Shown here: one piece after another, positions 33,575-44,849 of the stretch | Layout: each line of letters starts with the position of its first letter | How positions within the stretch are numbered: position 1 is the stretch's first letter | Assembly (NCBI GenBank): GCA_030374805.1 | Contig: JARGSG010000117.1 | Location: 62,001-126,000 of the forward strand | DNA from: Gracilaria gracilis | Lineage: Eukaryota; Rhodophyta; Florideophyceae; Gracilariales; Gracilariaceae | Length of the DNA stretch: 64,000 nucleotides | Direction: 5' to 3' | Notes under the pieces: model-generated | Told to the model about the DNA's origin: nothing | Databases searched by the model: none | The model's input: the letters and a program-made list of their open reading frames with translations, nothing else | Program-made: the position numbers and the translations under genes

Positions 33575-34300
33575 CGAAAACCACCGGCATACGTTTTGAG
33601 AACACCCAGACCTACTGAGATTAGCCCAGAATAACGAGTAGTTCGACTCTCTCCCTGCCTACCATATCCAATCTCCTGCCACCCAGGATCGAGCCACAGA
33701 GTTCCAACCACTCGGGCGAATGAAATGGTCCACCATACACCACTTAATCAACACCACTTAAGATGAATTCCAAATTTACAGAGATGCTTCTTTGAGGCGG
33801 GCCACTTTTTGGGGGTTATTAGTAGTACCAACAGCCTGGCATGAAGAAAATGGCCCAATACTCCGTCTCAGTGCTGCAGTTGCGAAAGATATTGACGCTC
33901 CAACGCCAAATCAGCAAACAAATTGCTATTCTTGGGCTCGGAGGCTATCAGACCAGACAAACCGCAGGTTGTATGGCCGGCAATGCCAAAAATTCTGGTG
34001 ACCAGTTTACCTTGCAACACCAAACTGGCGCACATGGCAAAAGCAGCGAGGGCTTTCTGTGGGCGACATCGCAACCAATAAACCACCAAAAATAAGAAAC
34101 GGTTGCGCTTGTTTCGTCGTGCGACATTGAAACGGTGATGAAGGCGTCGTAGGTATGTGGCGCCGTGCAACGAACCAATAACAAACCTTCTTCGCGTGCC
34201 AATGCCAAAGTATAGACAGGTCCAAGAATATACTCGAATCTGTAGTATCGGTCAGCGCCCTGCGCTAGCGCACATTCTGGACACAAGCAAAGCGGAGGGA
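33575..34300 (-). other. MULE 5' internal region with a short ORF
   Basis: Between the transposase start and the right inverted repeat. A 123-codon minus-strand frame (34319-33948) with CPEC and an ordinary composition might be a second small element gene, but it has no recognised motif; the plus strand is also open for 84 codons (AILGLGGY). The transposase promoter should lie here. Confidence 0.3.
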
Positions 34301-34404
34301 ACGTGGTAAACGGAGACAAAATACACGACAGGCAGCTTTGATGGTTGGAAATAATTGAAGGCGAGAGAAAGAGAAATCACGAGCATCGAGGGCGGTTTGT
34401 AAGG

Positions 34405-36767
34405 TCAGAAGTAAACAAAGTGAGCGAGAAGATGTATACCGGTGCGTAGGCTGTAGAAAGTGGTGCGGGCAGGGCAGGGACGATAAGGGGCACAGCAAAG
34501 CGCCGGCGGTACCGAAGGCAGAATGTGAGCCCGAGTTGGACGAAGTTGAGTGCAACGAGCGAAGCTTGGACGGAGAGCCAGTGAGGGATGTAGTCGAGGT
34601 GCAGGGAGGGACGTGCTTGCGCAGCGTTGAAGGCCGGAAAAGGAAGTGTGTGCGCGGGCTAAGGAGAGCAGCAGCGAGAGCAGGGTTTGGAAGGGGTGCA
34701 AACAGCGAAGCGCAAGCGCATCGTCAAGATTCGGATGCTGAGAGCAAGATGTTATGGCTGTGCAGGGTACAAAGCGCCGGCGCAGCGCTAAACGTGGGAA
34801 GTATGCGGAGTGTAGACGGGCTAGGGTTGAACGTGAGCGCCGCTGCGCCAACTTCAGCACAGCGCTGAGGGCGAGATGTTGGCGGGGTGTGGGCGTAATA
34901 AAGTCGTGAAAGGTGAACGTTGCTGCGTCAAAGCTGGCGCAGCGCTGAAAAGAGGATGTGAGCGGTGTGTAATCGTGATGTGGTGGTGAAAAATGAGCTT
35001 GAGCGCGATGTGATTGTGGTGAGGTAGTTGAAGATGAGCGTTGCTGCGCCAACGCCGGCGCTACGCTAAGGGCTGGGGCTGTGGGCGAGCTGGGGGAGGG
35101 CTGTGAGCGAGCTGTGGTCCGGCTGTGGGAGGGCTGTGGGCCGCCACAGCCCGCCTGGGCGGGTTGAGGTGGTGCGAGGTGAGCGCCGGCGCGCCGACGC
35201 CGGCGCAGCGCTGAGGGCGGGATACAGCCCGCCTGGGCGGGCTGAGGTGGTGAGAGGTGAGCGCCGGCGCGGCGACGCTGTCGCCGGCGCTTATGTGTCT
35301 TGGCAATTGGAAGGCTATTACCCAACGGGTCTTCCTCGAATGAACGGTTCGACCTTCCAAGCAATTGCAAGCAGGTCTGAATGAGGGGCTCTTTCTTGGC
35401 TTCATTACCACGCAGTTCTTCACGAGTGTGGATTGGAACATTGTAGAGAGAATCCGAGAATGCTAATCTTTCTAAAGTAAAGACTTTCATCCATTCAGTC
35501 GTTTCTTTCATTTTGAGCCGACGGTCTCTGATCTTACAGAATCGAACGCAAAAAGGAATCACCGCGGCCGTGCTCAAAGCCCAGTCAAGAACTTCACAAG
35601 CCAGTAGAGACGGCAGGATTCGACACATGAGAGATACGCGATTTGTCAATAAGTCTCTACATTGTTCTTGTTTACGGCTTTCACCACTTCGACACAGAGA
35701 AAGAATCAGTGCACTCCCGAGACACGGCGAATGCTTCTTAGCCTGTTCTGTAACATTGTTTTCATCCCCACGATCTACAGCTTGCATCACATTAGGGACT
35801 TCCAATATCTCTTGAACGACACTCACATCTAGTACACCCTTGCTTCAACCACTTACCAAACCATCAAGAGCCCCGTCGATATCGTCATTAATCAGTTCAG
35901 CAATCATATTGGCAGTTAGCAAATGCAGGTCTGCAATTCCGTAATCTAGGTTACGCTCACGAATACAGTTCGCCTTCAGTTTGTACACCATGAAGACAAT
36001 ATACCTTCTTGAAAATGGCCAAAACCTTGGCATCAGGTCGAGCATAATACACCGCACCGCTTCAGAAACGGAAAGACCATGAAAGAAGCACTGGTCTGAG
36101 AGCAGAAGTAAGTCAAACACATCTCTACCAGCATACGCCCCACACCCGTCCACCTCTCGGTACAGATATACTACATCTGATACGTCGACGCTGGAATGTC
36201 CATTTACGTTTCTCTCACACCATGTACGATCTCTCGCAAACCATATCAATCAATTTCTTGCCTCTCCCTGGTGCACAACCTGACCTCGAAGAATGTCGCA
36301 TTCCGACTGCTTCTGTGCCAGATTTTTCCTAAGATCGCTTAGTTTGGTCTTCAAACTATGGTTTTCCGGTACGAGCGACTCAACGATGAAATGATCCTTC
36401 TTGAGCATGGAATCAAAACTGTTAGCAACTTATTCAGCAATTAACGAGACTCGGAAAAGAGAAAGCGGAAACGATTGCGACGTACCTCACGCGGAAGAAG
36501 TTCTAGTAGAAGCATTGATCTGTCTTGCTTGTAATATTCGCGCACCTGGCTCACTTGATTGAGCTTTTGAATATTTTCAAGGCAGTTGTCGCAGGAGAGA
36601 GGCCCGCTATGCAGAAGAAGCGCCCTGTCCTCCATGTAGAAGTCGCGCTCTTCCAGTGCTTTCTCTAGACGTTGCTGCAGCTGATCACAGTTTTGGCACA
36701 ACGGGACCGTGGCAGTGAGGTCGAGTTCACCGTTGGAGAGCGCCATAGTAGAGATAATAACGAACAA
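34405..36767 (-). CDS. hypothetical coiled-coil gene interrupted by the MULE right end
   Basis: Unrecognised minus-strand gene. Exon 1 begins MALSNGELDL (Met at 36743) with CQNC and CDNC pairs about 38 residues apart and Leu/Glu/Arg heptads, and ends at a GAG|GTACGT or C|GTGAGG donor near 36485. The next coding block (36440-36250; LKKDHFIVESLVPENHSLKTKL) continues the coiled coil. It is followed, after an in-frame TGA (36250-36252), by WFARDRTWCERNV...DLHLLTANMIAELIND to about 35850. A third block (35826-35306; VVQEILEVPNVMQAVDRGDEN...) runs without a stop into the MULE inverted repeat and on to 34405, so the last ~290 codons are transposon sequence. Exact splice joins are uncertain. Confidence 0.45.
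34985..35305 (-). repeat. right MULE terminal inverted repeat
   Basis: Reverse complement of the left arm: the same gtcg(g/c)cgcgccggcgctcacc units, then ggcggcccacagccctccc, then gcgccggcgttggcg(c/a)agcaacgctcatc. Similarity fades further inward, toward 34.3 kb. Confidence 0.85.
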
Positions 36768-37094
36768 GATGCCGCTTGGCCGTTAGATCCAGTGCAAGAA
36801 CTAGAGCACTCGGTGCTCTTATACCTCGACGGTTAAGAATGCACCCCGAGTTGATCAAGCGAAAGGTTGGTAATGAAAAGGAACTGGCGCTCGCCGCAAG
36901 TTCCTTTTCGTTATCAAGCTTTAGCTGACAGCGCGGGGTTGCGTTTGGCTCGTGCGCATCCTGGAGACGAAAAGCGAATTGCAGTCCGGCGGACGATCGT
37001 TCGCAGGGCTGAACAGCGATTGCAGAGTTAAAGATTCGAAAGAAGCCTATGCTTCTCGCGCTGGGGCTGTTGCTCTTCCTTGCTGGCCCTACAC

Positions 37095-37400
37095 CGCACG
37101 CCGCTGTTCTTCTGTCCGTCCTGGTCCATCGAGTTGGGCAGGATCTCGCCCGCGCCCAGCGCCTCCACCGCCTTCGTTAGCTGCACCACTTCCAGCTCCC
37201 GCCCCTCCCGTTCGCTTTTCACCGTGCCCTGGTACCAGCACCGTCGCGAACGGCGACGTTTCACCCTCCTCCGCGTACACGCGACGCGGGTCCACGGACA
37301 CCACCACCGTTTGCGCGCCGTACACGTACGAAATGCGTTCAATCCACAAACCTCCGTTCTTCTTTCCGCTGATTCTCCAGAAACGTTCTGCCATTGCGCC
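37095..37400 (-). pseudogene. HisHF (imidazole glycerol phosphate synthase) cyclase-domain fragment
   Basis: Minus-strand coding matches the HisF half of the plant/fungal bifunctional HisHF, which makes the imidazole ring in histidine synthesis. Recognisable pieces: [31 protein letters not shown] (the conserved beta-strand and insert), SPFATV, then after a one-base shift [15 protein letters not shown] and [23 protein letters not shown], which carries the catalytic Asp region. Only about 110 of some 550 residues are present. It ends just after DGQKNSG, possibly at a splice donor; the glutaminase domain and the rest of the barrel are not found nearby. A copied exon or a gene remnant. Confidence 0.7.
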
Positions 37401-37741
37401 ATTCGGCTGTTGCTGGTGCTGGTGCTGCCGCTGCTGCACAGCTCCGAGATCGCTTGGGTCATTGAGACGGGGAGAGATGGCTTTTGCGGTGCGTCCTGTG
37501 TGCGCAGTTGTAGTCTGCTGTGGGGGACGCATGGAGGCCAACGGGCGACGAAAGTTCTGTATTGGGGTCGCAGACTCAACACGTGCATAGTGTACAAATG
37601 ATACTTGGTTTTGAAAGAAAGGTGCATTGTGTAACAACCATTATGCCTTTGCTTATGCAGTAGAAGAGGTTGCTGAAGAACTTTGGTGTCCATTTTCTCG
37701 ACGGCTTCGTTTACTGCGTCGACATGCTTCTGTTCGAGAAC

Positions 37742-38310
37742 CTATGGCATTAATGTGTCTTCGTTTGACGAAATGGTTACGTGCTCAATAAGCTCCGCAA
37801 CTTCATGTATTCCTGCCGGGGACTGAGGTACGAGTTTATGCTTTTTGGTACTACGATTCACTTTTGCTCGCTGCGAGTTGAAAGACTTCCTAGCTTCATC
37901 CAGCGGTATTTGTAGTTCTCCACGCCTGAAGTTTATAGAGTTCAAAGCCCGAGAAGCCTCAGTCTTACAGCGAGTAGCATCTCCATTTACGGTATCATTC
38001 GTCGTAAGATTTCTATTACAAGATTCCATTAGAGTTGCTTTCTTTTGCACCGCAACGAGAAATCTGAAACCTGAAGTGGACCTCGAGATTAATGCAAATG
38101 AAGGTGAGGAAGGTACGGTCTTTATTTCTCATGACAAAGTGAATACGCTGAAGGTGCTTGACTCAAATATGGATAGCGATGTGCTGGGTAACGGAGCTCC
38201 AAATTCTTGCCGACATAGTTTGCGTTCTCGAATGAAGAAGAGTAAGCGAGCACTTCATGAATCTCGGTCGCAGATGGCGATCACAACTGCAGACTTGCTC
38301 AAGGTTCACT
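37742..38310. other. region with coding-like frames on both strands
   Basis: Minus 38050-37742 (NSINFRRGELQIPLDEARKS) and plus 38064-38310 (PEVDLEINANEGEEGTVFIS, ending at a possible AAG|GTTCAC donor) both have ordinary protein composition. I cannot tell which is real; neither matches a known family. Confidence 0.25.
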
Positions 38311-39276
38311 GTATTGTATCTTCAACCTGCTGGCTGGCGGTAGCGAGTGATTGTTTGACCTTATTCATACCTTCCTCATACTTACCGATTCTGTCTCTTA
38401 GTTGCGCATTCTCCGCCTGCAGTGAGGCAATCTCGCCCTTTAACGAGTTCACCTCGTTTGCGTACAGGGAAAACAACTGCGAATGAGCATGCAGCCAGTC
38501 GGGGTTAAGTCCATTCGAAGGAGCGGTGGTTCCAGGATCAGCGGGTGTAGCGGTGGCAGATTGCAAGTGTGCAGCTGGTGAAGGCGTAGAGGGTGCCGGC
38601 GGCAAGAGAACGGCAGATTGGGAGTTGAAATCATTCATGTCAAACCGTGGTGGAGTCGTGAACAGCAGTGCTTCGTGGGTACTGTTGCCCAAAAGCTGTT
38701 GGAGTGAAGAGGGGAATGCTAGTTGCTGCGACTGGGCGCTTAGAAGCACTTCGGGGGAAGGAGGTTGCTGCTCTTGGCCGCTTGCAAGGATTTCAGGTGC
38801 GGCAGGTTCTTGCGGCTGGTCACTTGGAATCACTTGGGGTGATGGGGGTTTAGAGGTAGGTTGCTGCAGCTGGTCGCTGGGAACCAGACCAGAGGAAGGG
38901 GAAGGAGAAGCCGGGGGTTTGAAAAGTCTTAGGATCGGATTCTTGAGGTCGTACTTGTCCTGTATTCGTGATGTTCCGTTGTTTGCGTTTTTCTTTCGCG
39001 AAAATGACACCACGGCATACGGAGAGCTATCAGGGAAGGCATGAAAGCTTTTCCGTATAAATGAACATCTGGCTTGGTAAACTTGACCTCCTTGTTATGA
39101 TATCTCCCAAAACAACGGTCGCAAAGATGCACACTGTCCCATAGAGTTACCTCGAAGCTGTCGCTACGGCACAACGCGCAGACCGTAGGAGTAGCGCAAC
39201 TGACGCAGAACATGTTTGACAAGGCTGGGCGGTGTTCATTGTTGCAGTTGAGCTCAAACTTATCAACGCCCCTCAT
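38306..39276 (-). CDS. hypothetical zinc-binding/coiled-coil protein (one frame change)
   Basis: Starts at ATG 39276. The N-terminal ~80 residues have Cys pairs (FCVSC, VCALC, HLCDRCF) typical of a treble-clef or RING-like zinc module. Near 39020 the frame shifts by one base into a Pro/Gln/Ser-rich middle with repeated SDQLQQP/SDQPQEP/SGQEQQP units, then a C-terminal coiled coil (NEVNSLKGEIASLQAENAQLRD). No family is recognised. The layout (zinc module, disordered repeats, coiled coil) suggests a scaffold or ubiquitin-related factor, but this is a guess. Confidence 0.5.
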
Positions 39277-39423
39277 CGACGCGCGCGTCGTTGGATGCCC
39301 ACTCGATTGATATCGATATCTACAAGCGATCGTCGATCAGGACAATGACACATGGACAGCAAATGACGAGCGAAAGGGTTCTCGTATTGCTCGTATTGCT
39401 CCACTGTCAGCACCATCTGCTAT

Positions 39424-40114
39424 CTACACGTAGCAGACGAATCCACCAGCCTTGAACCAATTAAGCTCACCTGCGGATCTCCTCTTCCGCGTCCGCCGCC
39501 ACCACCTCCTTCTCTTGTCCTTCTCTTCCCGATGGTCACCCTCTTTCAGCCGACGGGCGTCATTTACTTCAACAGCGTCTTTGACCGCAACATCTCCAAC
39601 GTCGTCTTCAGCGGTTTTCTCACCTTCCTTGTGCTGCTCGAGCTCGAAAATGTCACCGAGGTGTTCATGTACGGCGCCCATAACATCAAAAAGAGCTCGC
39701 TCGACCAGTACATCCTTTTCTCGTGCGTGTCCAGCACGGGGCCTGTCCAGCATGAGGGGGATGCTGCAGACCTTGTCCGAACTGGAGTATCCTGCGCGCG
39801 AAGCATCCACCACCACCAGACGCGGCTGGGAGCAGTGGGACTGGTTTGGTGCTCGCCATCATGCTGAAAATGAACTCACCACGAAGCAACCGGACGATGG
39901 CCATGTCAGTGCTGATCGGTGCCAATCGTGGCGCGGTTGCTTTTGCCAACGAAGCCACCCCCGCGCTCTTCGTCAAGCAGCGTCGTGCTCGCGCAGCGCG
40001 CAAAAACAACATGCAGCGCCGTACCGCCTCGCCCACCGCGACCTGAACGTCGCGCGCAACCTCGAGAATGAACTTTGTACCAAACATTTGAACCCACCAA
40101 TACAAAACATACAC
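39424..40114 (-). CDS. uncertain gene, strand not settled
   Basis: Minus-strand frames 40114-39686 (KFILEVARDVQVAVGEAVRR) and 39816-39424 (REKDVLVERALFDVMGAVHEH, then an acidic/basic charged tail) could be one gene with a frame change near 39820. The plus strand also has a plausible frame (39532-39867; FDRNISNVVFSGFLTFLVLLE) that superficially recalls ClpP beta-strands but lacks the NSPGG motif. No assignment is made. Confidence 0.25.
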
Positions 40115-40353
40115 GTTGATTGGGTTTTAGATTGAATCACGCTACCGGTGGAGACACTCTCAGTGCCTTCGTTCTACAACCCACGCACCCGCTCAGCGGC
40201 TCACCCGCACTCTTGGTTGTCTCTCTGCCCGTTTGTTCACCGCAACAGTCCTAGCGGAGCTTTTTCATCGCCACATTGTCCGTGTGTCAATACTCAACTC
40301 TCTTCTCGTCTCGGTTACAGCTTTGCAACCGCTTTGCTGCAATTCCAACAGCA

Positions 40354-40991
40354 ATGTCTGCGATTGATAACCAACAAGTTGTTTCACTTTCGGAAATGGA
40401 TTTAGATCTCGAAAGGTTCTTTTTATGGAAATCTGCTTGGCGTATACTACTAATCGTTTTCTTCGACTACCGATGTCGTTTTTCCAACTTTTTCAGGCCG
40501 GATCATCGACCTTTGACATATTCAAAGACCACAGGACCCCTTTGCCAAGGCTTATCGATGAATTTGAAGTAGCGATTGAAGTGACAAATTCCGCTACCCT
40601 GTCTTTTTCGGTTTATACTGAGTGCAATGCACAGCGACTTCTTTCTATTCGCTCTTATTCGCCACCTATTTCGGATTACGTGTTACGCTATGAAATACAT
40701 TTCGTAGACGGACGTCATTTTCCTGGAAACGTATATTTCCGGAGACAGGTTTTGTGTAATACAGCTCTCAACAGTATTCTTGAGAGAATTTCTGCTTTTC
40801 ATTGTTCTGTATCACACTTCGCATGGAACATAAAATGTGAACTGAAGGTAAGCTTACTCAAACTTAACCGTTTTTGATGATGATCACTTACATTACGTTT
40901 TTTTATGCTTTCTACGTCCGCCAACCTACCAATAGAGGTGGAGATCATGACAGAAGAAGAGCCCACTGAGATAGACCTTCTTGCGGACTAA
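40354..40991 (+). CDS. hypothetical protein, about 165 residues, three exons
   Basis: Exons about 40354-40441, 40497-40847 and 40938-40991. The first intron has GTATAC...TACTAAT...TTTTTCAG, the second CTGAAG|GTAAGC and ATAGAG|GTG, which reads cleanly into VEIMTEEEPTEIDLLAD and a stop. The first join is one base out of phase, so a small error or a different donor is likely. The middle exon (FDIFKDHRTPLPRLIDEFEVAIEV...YVLRYEIHFVDGRHFPG) looks like a compact beta-rich domain. There is no signal peptide or membrane span. The family is not recognised. Confidence 0.5.
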
Positions 40992-41417
40992 TCGTTCGTT
41001 AAAATATGTACGCTTGCTTCAGCCTCGTTTCCTGCGGGCTCACTGGGAAAGCCATGTTAGCCAAAAGCCGCCATGACAGAATACAGCGATAATATCGCAT
41101 TGACGATGCGATAGTGACGAAATTCCCGGACGTGGTCATGACGCACAGCAAGTCTTTTGAATTCAGATCAGCAGGAATTTCTCTTTCTCTTAAAGCAACC
41201 GGTGATTTCATATGTCTTTGCCTTGTACCTCGCTATCTGAACAAGCCTCTGGACTCTTGTTGTACTGGGTCATTGCTGTTGTCGTTGTTGTTGTTTGGAT
41301 GTTTTTCCTCTGTGGAATGGATGCCGTGGATGTTGGTTTACATAAACGTGCTGGGTGAAGTGCCAATGAGGGATACAAGTATGGCTTGCATTGTTTGATT
41401 CGTAAGAACTCTGTAGC

Positions 41418-42642
41418 ATGGCTGTAGCCGGTGGTCTCTCAGATTTAGAAACACGAGTTGTTACCGGAATCTGCGTTTATTGGCTTGCGATCCCGACACG
41501 GACGTGCTGTTGGTGTTGGTGAAGAAGCTAATCAACCTCAGAGAAATTCAGGTCCGCGCTGGGTACGACTCATTGTCCATCTTCCTGTGTGTCAACGGCG
41601 GGAACGCTGTGCCATTCCGGCACAAGGCGATTGTGGCCATATGGACTGCGGCTATCCAGCGGGCAGCCGCATTCGATGGCCATGCGGATGCTTGGCGTCG
41701 TATAAACAAGGGGCTTGAGTCATGGTTTGTCGAGCTGATGCGCGACAAGACGGGCAAAGGCGGGAAGAAGGACACAGAAAGTGAGAAGGCGTTCGTTTCA
41801 TACGTATCAGGTCTGAATGCCATCGGCGCCATGTTTGCTGTTCGTCGCGACAAGGGGAGCGGTATTTACGGCTCGCATAATTTGAAGGGACAAAACGATG
41901 GCGCGCTATTCCCTGAGAACTGGGCGGCTGTTTGCAACGTTGTGAAGTACTTGTCAGAAGCAGTGGGCACCGAGCGCGATTCAGATCACTTTGAGAACAT
42001 GCTCAAGTGGTTCATCCAGCTTTTCACCGTGAATATTGCAAAGAGGCTGCGGCCGGTGAGTGAGGCAGTGCTGCTAGCAACATCGAAACCAATCGCGGCA
42101 GTGGGAACGGTGAGGAAACAAAGCTGCCACCGCACAAGAGCACCTTTCGCGACGTCGAGGTTTGGCACAATGGGCATCGGCGCCGACTGGGTTGGTGTGG
42201 CGAAGGAGCTGACGACTCTCTGCGAGTGTGTGCTGTACGTGGGATGGCTGTACGCGCAGCAGAAGGATGGGAACGTGATGAAGCGAGCAATGACGGTGGT
42301 GAAGAGCGGCGCTTCATTTACAAATGGTGGCGGTTCGCACGCGGTGAATCATCACGTGGGACTGCTGCTGACGATAGCTGATCGGGTGTCATCGTGCTCA
42401 AAGAACGGGGAGTATCTACTGTGCCGCATGCTGACGTCAAAATGCGCGTAATTGCAGAGTGTAGCGGAGCATGTGGCGACCAACGGGTCGAGAACGACCT
42501 CGGATGGAAGTCGGTGATGGATGCTATCTGCACCCGGTGCAAGGTTTTGCTGGCGCAGGGGAAGAACGCGGAGGTGTACATGGAGTGGTTGTCATGGAAC
42601 GTGGTGAAGAACCAACGCTGTAGAAAAGTGGTTGCATCGTAA
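41418..42642 (+). CDS. hypothetical helical protein (two frame changes)
   Basis: A start at ATG 41418 gives MAVAGGLSDLETRVV, which shifts near 41470 into the long frame (DPDTDVLLVLVKKLINLREIQ... to 42451). Near 42410 it shifts again into HADVKMRVIAECSGAC...VYMEWLSWNVVKNQRCRKV, ending at 42642. Amphipathic helices of about 35-40 residues (AVCNVVKYLSEAV, AKELTTLCECVLYVGWLYAQQ, GLLLTIADRVSSC) suggest an ARM/HEAT-like solenoid of about 400 residues. Its 3' end overlaps the convergent Ulp1-like gene by roughly 50 bp. The specific family is not recognised. Confidence 0.5.
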
Positions 42643-44063
42643 GTTGATGCATTGTGAAAGCGTTATGGAGACGAAGACACAAGCCTGCATCAAACTAAGT
42701 TCTTCACCCCATAGAAACGTAGTACTTCTTACGTTTCTTTCTGGTTTTGTTTTTGCAATATCTTCCAGAAGTTTCAGACAACTTTGAATTTGCTGAACGT
42801 ACATGCCGAATGAAAACCGTTTCCGACAGTTCATCAAGTACTCCACTACTTCCTGCTTCTTTCTGGTTCTAAAGAGCATGAAGTCATGTACCACTAGAGA
42901 AGCGTGATACGTTGTATACAATATGCACTCAACACTATTTGTACTTTGTAAGTCTCCACGAATTTCGCACAGTTGTATGCGGCGAAGCAGTATATCCAGA
43001 GTTAAAACTTTCTGTCCAGGGTAACAGCAGAGCAATAAAGTATAGAGATTGTTTCTAAGTCCTTTATGGCTCGAGCCTGCATTCAAACTGTCAATCCAGA
43101 AAATCCTGGGCTGTTTCAAGTCTGGATGAGAAGCATTTCTTTCCACAAACGTTTCTTGAACCAGATCACCACCAAAAGAGGGAAGATTAACAAAAACAAT
43201 CAATGACCAATGATCTTTTCCGCAAATAGGTATGAAACAGCATTGTGACTCCCAAATCTTTGCATAACAGCTTTGTGATTTCTGATTAGGTGCATATTGA
43301 ACTCGGTGTTTCAACTCATAAGGAACTTTGTTACCAATATCAAACGCGCGATCCCACCATCCTGTTGTCACTAACGGATCCAAAATGTAGACGTTGTTCA
43401 TTGCACTTAATGTCCAATTATTCAGAAAGCAAAGCACGAAGTAAATTACATTGTCGGTTGATTTGAGTGAATTTTTGATGCGATCTGCGTCTGATTTGTA
43501 GAGCAACGTGGAACTACAAGGAAGTCCACCTGCACATTCAAACAAAATTGTACTGCTTTTACAATATGGATCTTCTTCTTTTTCGTCTTCTGAAGATTCG
43601 ACAACTATGACATTGGTCTTCGTATGGCCTTGGTTTGTGCGAGTTCTTCTCGATTCTTTTTTTTTGTGCGCACAAACGCACAACGAACGACTTTTTTCTG
43701 CTCAAATGTGACCATCCACTCCTGAACCAGGGCTTGAATTTCTTGTATCAAAAAACGGCGTGCTACATCAAGCGCAGATTCCGGAAAAAACGCCTGCGCT
43801 TCGGCGGTTAAATAGCAAAGTTTGTGCACAACCCCAGCATTCCAAAGACGGTTGGCTCCAGTAATGTAGCCTTTTAAAGTATTCCTTCTCTTTTCCAGAA
43901 ACGCAATTCTCGCACATGTATTACGTTTTCTCTCCGAACCATAAAACTTTAAGAACGTTTTGAGAGTTCCAAATCTGCGTGCACTTTTTCTTTCGATCTC
44001 GTTTTGATTGTCTTTGGAGATGAATCTCTCTCTGAGTTTTTGAAATAGTAAAACCTGTTGCAT
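42592..44063 (-). CDS. Ulp1-like (C48-type) cysteine peptidase
   Basis: Two overlapping minus-strand frames. The first (44063-43605, from ATG 44063) is basic and helical (KLRERFISKDNQNE, LIQEIQALVQEW). The second (43683-42592) holds the peptidase core: KDHWSLIVFVNLP (catalytic His with the following Trp), IFWIDSLN (Asp), and STNSVECILYTTYH (nucleophile Cys in the position of the QxNGxDCG motif), in the His-Asp-Cys order of SUMO/NEDD8-type peptidases. The frames meet at a run of nine A bases on this strand around 43660, where AFVRTKKK and VCAHKKK encode the same bases, so a one-base slip there is the simplest explanation for the split. About 490 residues overall. It could be a host deSUMOylase-like gene or cargo of a DNA transposon; no transposon ends are seen. 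Confidence 0.7.
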
Positions 44064-44331
44064 TGTCGTGTATGTATACTGTTACATTACATCATAAGCA
44101 GAGGATGGGCTAATGTTAACTTCGTTTACGTATTGTGTTTGGGCCATGGTCGAACAACGTTAGATAAATTGTGTCTTCGTAAGGTGCTGTTGGCTAAAGC
44201 CATAGTATAGACAGGCTTCGTGATTCACGAATCCTGACGTAGTAAGGTCACGACTTGCAAAGGTGTACAGCCTCGGCAGTGCCGAGTCGGCAGTGGTGCG
44301 CCCAAAAAGTGGGACAGTAGAGCTGGAGAGT

Positions 44332-44535
44332 AGGTGCACCCTCCGCGAGAGAACGTGTGGAGGGTGTGCACGCTTCACATGGTGGAGGGTGCACACGCTC
44401 CACGTGTGGAGTCCACAAGAGTAATAGCGTGGAGGGTGTCAACCCTCCCAAGTGTCGGGGGAGGGTGTGCACCTTCCACAGGAGTAGAAGTGTGGAGGGT
44501 GTCAACTCTCCCAAGTGTCGGGGGAGGGGTGTGCA
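44332..44535. repeat. GC-rich minisatellite, left of the copia element
   Basis: Degenerate units built on gtggagggtgtcaaccctcc, cccaagtgtcgggggagggt and gtgcacc-tccacaggagt, period about 70 bp, run up to the 5' LTR. The same units continue at 51703-51795 beyond the 3' LTR, so the retroelement sits inside the array. Confidence 0.8.
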
Positions 44536-44849
44536 TGTGGACAGCTGTGGCACGGTTCCGGTCCGCTCTGCTCCAGCGGCCCCCGTCCTCAGCCGTCACT
44601 AACTACGCTGCGATAGGACGCCACGAGCGTCCTATCACTTTCACCTCCCGGCGCACCTCGCGGTTGGAGACGCGTCCGGGAGCGGGCCTACAATAAACAG
44701 GGGCTCGCTGTCCTGGCGAACCCCGAAAAGGCGCCAGGGAGAAGGAAGGAACCCCAGAAAGTTTTCCTGGCAGCCTGTGCCCGCCTTCCGCCCTACTTCT
44801 TGCCCCGTGCGCAACAACTCGTCCCATAAGCATGGACGCCGCTTCCCCA
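44536..44849 (+). repeat. 5' LTR
   Basis: 314 bp, TG...CA ends, followed at once by the primer site. It contains a small inverted repeat (taggacgccacgagcgtccta) and a cctacaataaaca segment that may hold the polyadenylation signal. Confidence 0.85.

Larger units (their letters stand above)
29458..35305 (-). mobile_element. Mutator-like element (MULE) with long terminal inverted repeats
   Basis: A 5.85 kb element bounded by inverted repeats: the left end tgccagacacatgagcgccg (29458 on) and the right end, read in reverse, tgccaagacacataagcgcc (from 35305). The clear inverted repeat spans about 0.3-0.45 kb, with weaker similarity inward to roughly 1 kb. Both arms hold GC-rich 78-bp subrepeats. 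Between them lies one intact transposase gene. No 9-11 bp target duplication could be recognised, so either the ends are slightly misplaced or the site has changed. The intact transposase suggests recent activity; the differences between the arms point to some age. Confidence 0.75.

Noticed and set aside
39532-39867. ClpP protease
   Set aside because: A beta-strand pattern resembles ClpP, but the NSPGG and catalytic Ser/His motifs are absent.
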